Assembly (NCBI RefSeq): GCF_029892425.1
Contig: NZ_JARXWB010000003.1
Span: forward strand, 62,001 to 126,000
Direction: 5' to 3'
Length of the DNA stretch: 64,000 nt
From: Bradyrhizobium sp. BR13661
GTDB taxonomy: Bacteria > Pseudomonadota > Alphaproteobacteria > Rhizobiales > Xanthobacteraceae
The translations under genes and the position numbers were made by a program. The notes beneath the pieces are model-generated. The model saw only the letters and a program-made list of their open reading frames with translations. It did no database searches and was not told where the DNA came from. Shown here in pieces: positions 61,212 through 64,000 of the stretch; the first letter of the stretch is position 1; each line of letters starts with the position of its first letter.

Positions 61212-62432
61212 TCAGGCCAGTGCGCTCTTCAGGTCGAAGCTCTCATCGGCGGCCTGTTCCGGCGTGATCGAGCGATCCATCGCCTGCAGACGACGCCCGA
61301 ACATGTGGTCGCCGGCGCGGTTGATGGACTCAATGCCGAGCAGTCTGTCGCCGTGATAGCAGAATACGGAAAACGCCTTTTTGGCGGGATCGCCGCGCAG
61401 CACCACGCGGTCATAGCCGGTGGTGAGGCCTGATATCTGGAGCTTGTCGTCGCCCTGGTCGCTCCAGAACCAGGGATGGCCGTCGTAGACCTTCTTGTCG
61501 CCGGTCAGACGGGCCGCGAGACAACGGGCGTGGTCGGTGGCGTTCTGCACGGACTCCAGCCGCAGCGAGCCGCCGAAGCGCGGGCTTGCGAACAGCGCGC
61601 AATCGCCGATCGCGGAGATATCGGGATCGGCCGTCGCAAGATATTCGTCGACGATGATGCCGGCTGCGACCGGCAGTCCCGCCTCGGCCGCGAGCTCGAT
61701 GTTCGGCAGCACGCCGACGCCGACCACGACGAGGTCGGCGGGCAGATGCCGGCCGTCGCTGAGACTGACGCCGGTGACCTTGCCGTTTTCGGCCTCGATC
61801 GAGGTTGCCTGCACGCCGAGGTGAATGCGGATGCCGGCCTCGCGATGCCGGGCCTGGAAATATTCCGAGACTTCCGCCGTCACCGCACGCGCCATCACGC
61901 GCGGGGCGAGCTCGAGCACATCGACCTCGAGGCCCTTGATCCGCGCGGTAGAGGCGAATTCCAGGCCGATGAAGCCGGCGCCGATGATCACGGCGCGCGT
62001 CTTCGTCGGCATGATTTTGCGCAGCGCCTCGCTGTCGTCGAGGATGCGCAGATATTTCACGTCGGGGAGATTGGCGTTGGGCAGATCGAGCAGGCGGTTG
62101 CGCGCGCCGGTCGCCAGCACGAGATGGCCGTAAGGCAGCGTCTCGCCGGAGGCGAGCAGCAGCTTGCGGCCGGCGCGGTCGATCGACACGGCGCGGCCGG
62201 CAATGAGTTCGATCTTCTGGTCCTGGTAGAATTTTCCGGGACGGAACATCAGGCTCTCGGGCCCGGCCGAGCCCTTGATGTAGGCCTTGGACAAAGGCGG
62301 CCGCTGATAGGGCAGATGCGCCTCGTCATTGACGAGGCAGATACGCTCGGCAAAACCCGCCTGCCGCAGCGATGCCGCGACCTGGTAGCCACCATGGCCG
62401 GCACCGACAATGATCACAGGACCGCCGGTCAT
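61212..62432 (-). CDS. FAD-dependent ferredoxin/rubredoxin reductase-like oxidoreductase
   Basis: The roughly 406-residue flavoprotein has an FAD GxGxxG near the start (IIVGAGHGGYQVAASLR), HLPYQRPPLSKAYIKG, the NAD-binding VIIGAGFIGLEFASTAR near 145 and ISAIGDCALFASPRFGG near 275, as in BphA4/putidaredoxin reductases. It could reduce a ferredoxin serving the P450 at 50487, but it is 10 kb away and no ferredoxin gene is adjacent. An ATG at 62444 would add four residues. Confidence 0.9.
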   Translation of the reverse strand: MTGGPVIIVGAGHGGYQVAASLRQAGFAERICLVNDEAHLPYQRPPLSKAYIKGSAGPESLMFRPGKFYQDQKIELIAGRAVSIDRAGRKLLLASGETLPYGHLVLATGARNRLLDLPNANLPDVKYLRILDDSEALRKIMPTKTRAVIIGAGFIGLEFASTARIKGLEVDVLELAPRVMARAVTAEVSEYFQARHREAGIRIHLGVQATSIEAENGKVTGVSLSDGRHLPADLVVVGVGVLPNIELAAEAGLPVAAGIIVDEYLATADPDISAIGDCALFASPRFGGSLRLESVQNATDHARCLAARLTGDKKVYDGHPWFWSDQGDDKLQISGLTTGYDRVVLRGDPAKKAFSVFCYHGDRLLGIESINRAGDHMFGRRLQAMDRSITPEQAADESFDLKSALA

Positions 62433-62470
62433 TGGACAGCCCATTTCCGCAAGACACGAGCGTGACCCAT

Positions 62471-62660
62471 GTCGTCTCCTCTCGCTAAGGATGGCTTGGC
62501 TAGCCTTGCGAGGAGCCGGCGCTCGTGTCCGTCCAACGAAGGCTCCCCATTTGAGCCGATCATTCCGCGCGACGCAAGGGGCGCCTACAGGGGACTGGCG
62601 CCCCGGGGATTGTCACCCCTCGCCTTCTGCGATTTAGTTGCAGCAACGACCTGTCACCGG
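62471..62660 (+). other. Hairpin-rich region before the enoyl-CoA hydratase gene
   Basis: Several inverted repeats follow one another in the 239-base divergent gap: CTCCTC(T)CGC with GCGAGGAG (62476-62515), GGAGCC with GGCTCC (62512-62546) and GGGGCGCC with GGCGCCCC (62578-62604). After these come two four-base hairpins. It matches no RNA family I can name. It could be a structured leader or another composite repeat. Confidence 0.4.
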
Positions 62661-62671
62661 GGATTTCCAAA

Positions 62672-63466
62672 ATGCCAGCTCCCGTCTCAAAGCCCGACGA
62701 TCCCGCGCTGTTGCGGATCGATGGCCCGATCGCCACCATCACGCTCAACCGCCCTGCCGCGTTCAACTCGGTCAACCTCGCGATCGCGCAGAAGCTCGAA
62801 CAGCTCGCGGCGTATATCGAAGGCGATGATGCCATCAAGGTCGTGGTGATCGAGGGCGAAGGCCGCGCGTTTTCCGCCGGCGGCGATTTGCAGACGATTG
62901 GTACCGCGGCCGAAGCCAACAATGTGACGCCTGTCGTCGGCGAGTTGCTCAAGCACTATCATGCCTTCATCGAGATCCTCAGGCGTATGCCAAAAATCTC
63001 GCTGTCCAGCGTGCACGGCTCGGCCGCCGGCGCCGGCATGGGTCTCGCCTTCGTCACCGATCTCTGCATCGCCGCCGACGATGCCAAGTTCACACCTGCG
63101 TACGCCAAGATCGGCGTATCGCCCGACGGCGGCTCGACGGTCGGGATCGTCGGCACGGTCGGCTCGCGCCGCGCGCTGCAGATCTTCCTCACTGAGGACA
63201 ATTTCACCGCGCAGCAGGCCTATGAATGGGGCCTCGTCGCCAAGACCGTTCCCGCGACCGAATTGAAGGCGGCGACGCGGCAGCTCGCCGAGCGGCTGGC
63301 GCAGAACCCGCCCACGGCCATATCAGGCACCAAGTCGCTCGTGTACCAAGCTGCCACCACGCCGGTAAAGCAGCAGCTCGATGCCGAGGAGCACAAGATC
63401 ATCATGGCGATGAACACGGAAGATTTTCGCGTTGCCGTGAAGAAGTTCACGAGCAAGAGCAAATGA
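62672..63466 (+). CDS. Enoyl-CoA hydratase/isomerase family protein
   Basis: The 264-residue crotonase-fold protein has an oxyanion-hole region GRAFSAGGDLQTIG near residue 65, and SVHGSAAGAGMGLAFVTDLC near 112 followed by FTPAYAKIGVSPDGGST. The position of the second catalytic Glu of hydratases is occupied by a Gly/Asp context, so isomerase-type chemistry is as likely. It is part of beta-oxidation or aromatic CoA breakdown. Its stop overlaps the next start as ATGA. Confidence 0.87.
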   Translation: MPAPVSKPDDPALLRIDGPIATITLNRPAAFNSVNLAIAQKLEQLAAYIEGDDAIKVVVIEGEGRAFSAGGDLQTIGTAAEANNVTPVVGELLKHYHAFIEILRRMPKISLSSVHGSAAGAGMGLAFVTDLCIAADDAKFTPAYAKIGVSPDGGSTVGIVGTVGSRRALQIFLTEDNFTAQQAYEWGLVAKTVPATELKAATRQLAERLAQNPPTAISGTKSLVYQAATTPVKQQLDAEEHKIIMAMNTEDFRVAVKKFTSKSK

Positions 63467-64000
63467 GCCGGCCATCACGCTCGTTCTGCGGCCTGCGTCA
63501 CGGCGCGACCGACTGGAACCGGCAGGGACTGTTCCAGGGCCGGACCGACAATCCGCTGAACGAGGATGGCCTGAAGCAGGCGCACGAGGCCGCGGATATG
63601 CTGCGCGATGTCGGCATCAGCCGCATCGTCGCAAGCCCGCTGGTGCGCGCGGCGCGCACAGCCGAAATCATCGCGGATGCGATTGCGGTGCCGCTGACGA
63701 TCGACGCCGGTATCATCGAGTTCGATTTCGGCAGCTTTGAGGGCCGCCCCGTCCGCGACCTCATGATCAAGCACGGCGTCAATTCAGCGACGGGCCTCGT
63801 CTCGATCCTGCCTGCCGACGGCGAGAACTGGGACGCCATGACCGAACGCGCACTCGCTTGCGTCTCCGCCTGGCTCGACCGTCACCCCGACGACGACCTG
63901 TTGTTCGTCTGCCATGACGCGGTGATGCAGGGCATGGCGAAATTGCTGTCAGGAAGTTATTTCAAGAACAGCCACGGCAAGCCGTTTCGCTACATCTGCG
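63463..64000 (+). CDS. Histidine phosphatase (phosphoglycerate mutase-like), 3' truncated by window edge
   Basis: The open frame from the ATG at 63463 runs to the window end (179 residues). The phosphatase motif LRHGATDWNRQGLFQGRTD near residue 11 carries the nucleophilic His. IVASPLVRAARTAEI holds the second Arg, IIEFDFGSFEG the acid Glu, and LLFVCHDAVMQG the second His. The substrate is unknown. It is coupled to the crotonase gene by a four-base overlap. Confidence 0.9.
   Translation, partial: MSRPSRSFCGLRHGATDWNRQGLFQGRTDNPLNEDGLKQAHEAADMLRDVGISRIVASPLVRAARTAEIIADAIAVPLTIDAGIIEFDFGSFEGRPVRDLMIKHGVNSATGLVSILPADGENWDAMTERALACVSAWLDRHPDDDLLFVCHDAVMQGMAKLLSGSYFKNSHGKPFRYIC

Noticed and set aside
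62469..62849. A 126-codon frame before and into the crotonase gene
   Set aside because: It overlaps the crotonase gene in another frame and shows no conserved features; the region is better described as hairpin-rich non-coding sequence.

Overview
The window is one contiguous, gene-dense, GC-rich stretch of bacterial chromosome. Gene content points to an alphaproteobacterium of the Bradyrhizobium type: an aerobic phenylacetyl-CoA pathway with PaaX, a CYP102-like P450-reductase fusion, a small class III-like PHA synthase with phasin, many Dpp-type ABC transporters, an orphan ABC_sub_bind protein, and several families of intergenic palindromic repeats of the kind common in that group. The assignment rests on recognition, not on a search. 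No tRNA, rRNA, CRISPR array, insertion sequence or phage gene was seen, and base composition looks even, so most of the window reads as core or stable accessory chromosome.

Layout. 1-2578: the end of an EamA/DMT exporter, a YeeE/TsuA-type sulfur transporter and a quinone-oxidoreductase-like MDR protein. 2656-9125: the phenylacetate operon paaABCDE-I-K with its repressor gene paaX, all on the minus strand. 9233-16854: an alpha/beta hydrolase, a DUF445 protein, a phasin, a tight PhaE-like/PhaC/GNAT operon, a second hydrolase, a secreted SnoaL-like protein and a spermidine-synthase-like protein. 16885-23821: a minus-strand lipid operon (DUF6489, alpha/beta hydrolase, WS/DGAT acyltransferase, epoxide hydrolase, CYP102-type P450).

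24199-37920: a 12-gene plus-strand operon with two complete peptide-type ABC importers wrapped around a gamma-glutamyltransferase and a DUF1028 protein, with a good sigma-54-like promoter upstream. It probably imports and degrades gamma-glutamyl or other small peptides. A RidA-like protein converges on its end. 38672-43922: a four-gene signalling operon (Tat-type periplasmic binding protein, Cache-HAMP-GAF histidine kinase, single-domain receiver, receiver-adenylate cyclase). 44046-49093: a TetR-controlled RND efflux pump ending at a textbook terminator. 49251-53817: a two-subunit ThDP decarboxylase, a cytochrome P450 with a potassium channel, and ornithine aminotransferase.

53854-62432: a sugar or polyol catabolic neighbourhood (TIM-barrel isomerase, DUF993 aldolase-like protein, Gfo/Idh dehydrogenase, TetR regulator, VOC protein, two PfkB-family kinases, ferredoxin reductase). 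It is interrupted by three different palindromic repeats. 62672-64000: an enoyl-CoA hydratase translationally coupled to a histidine phosphatase that runs off the right edge.

The parts most worth attention are the double-ABC/GGT/DUF1028 operon, the CYP102/epoxide hydrolase/WS-DGAT lipid operon, the binding-protein-to-cyclase signalling operon, and several regulatory palindromes (paaA leader, phasin promoter, RND operator).
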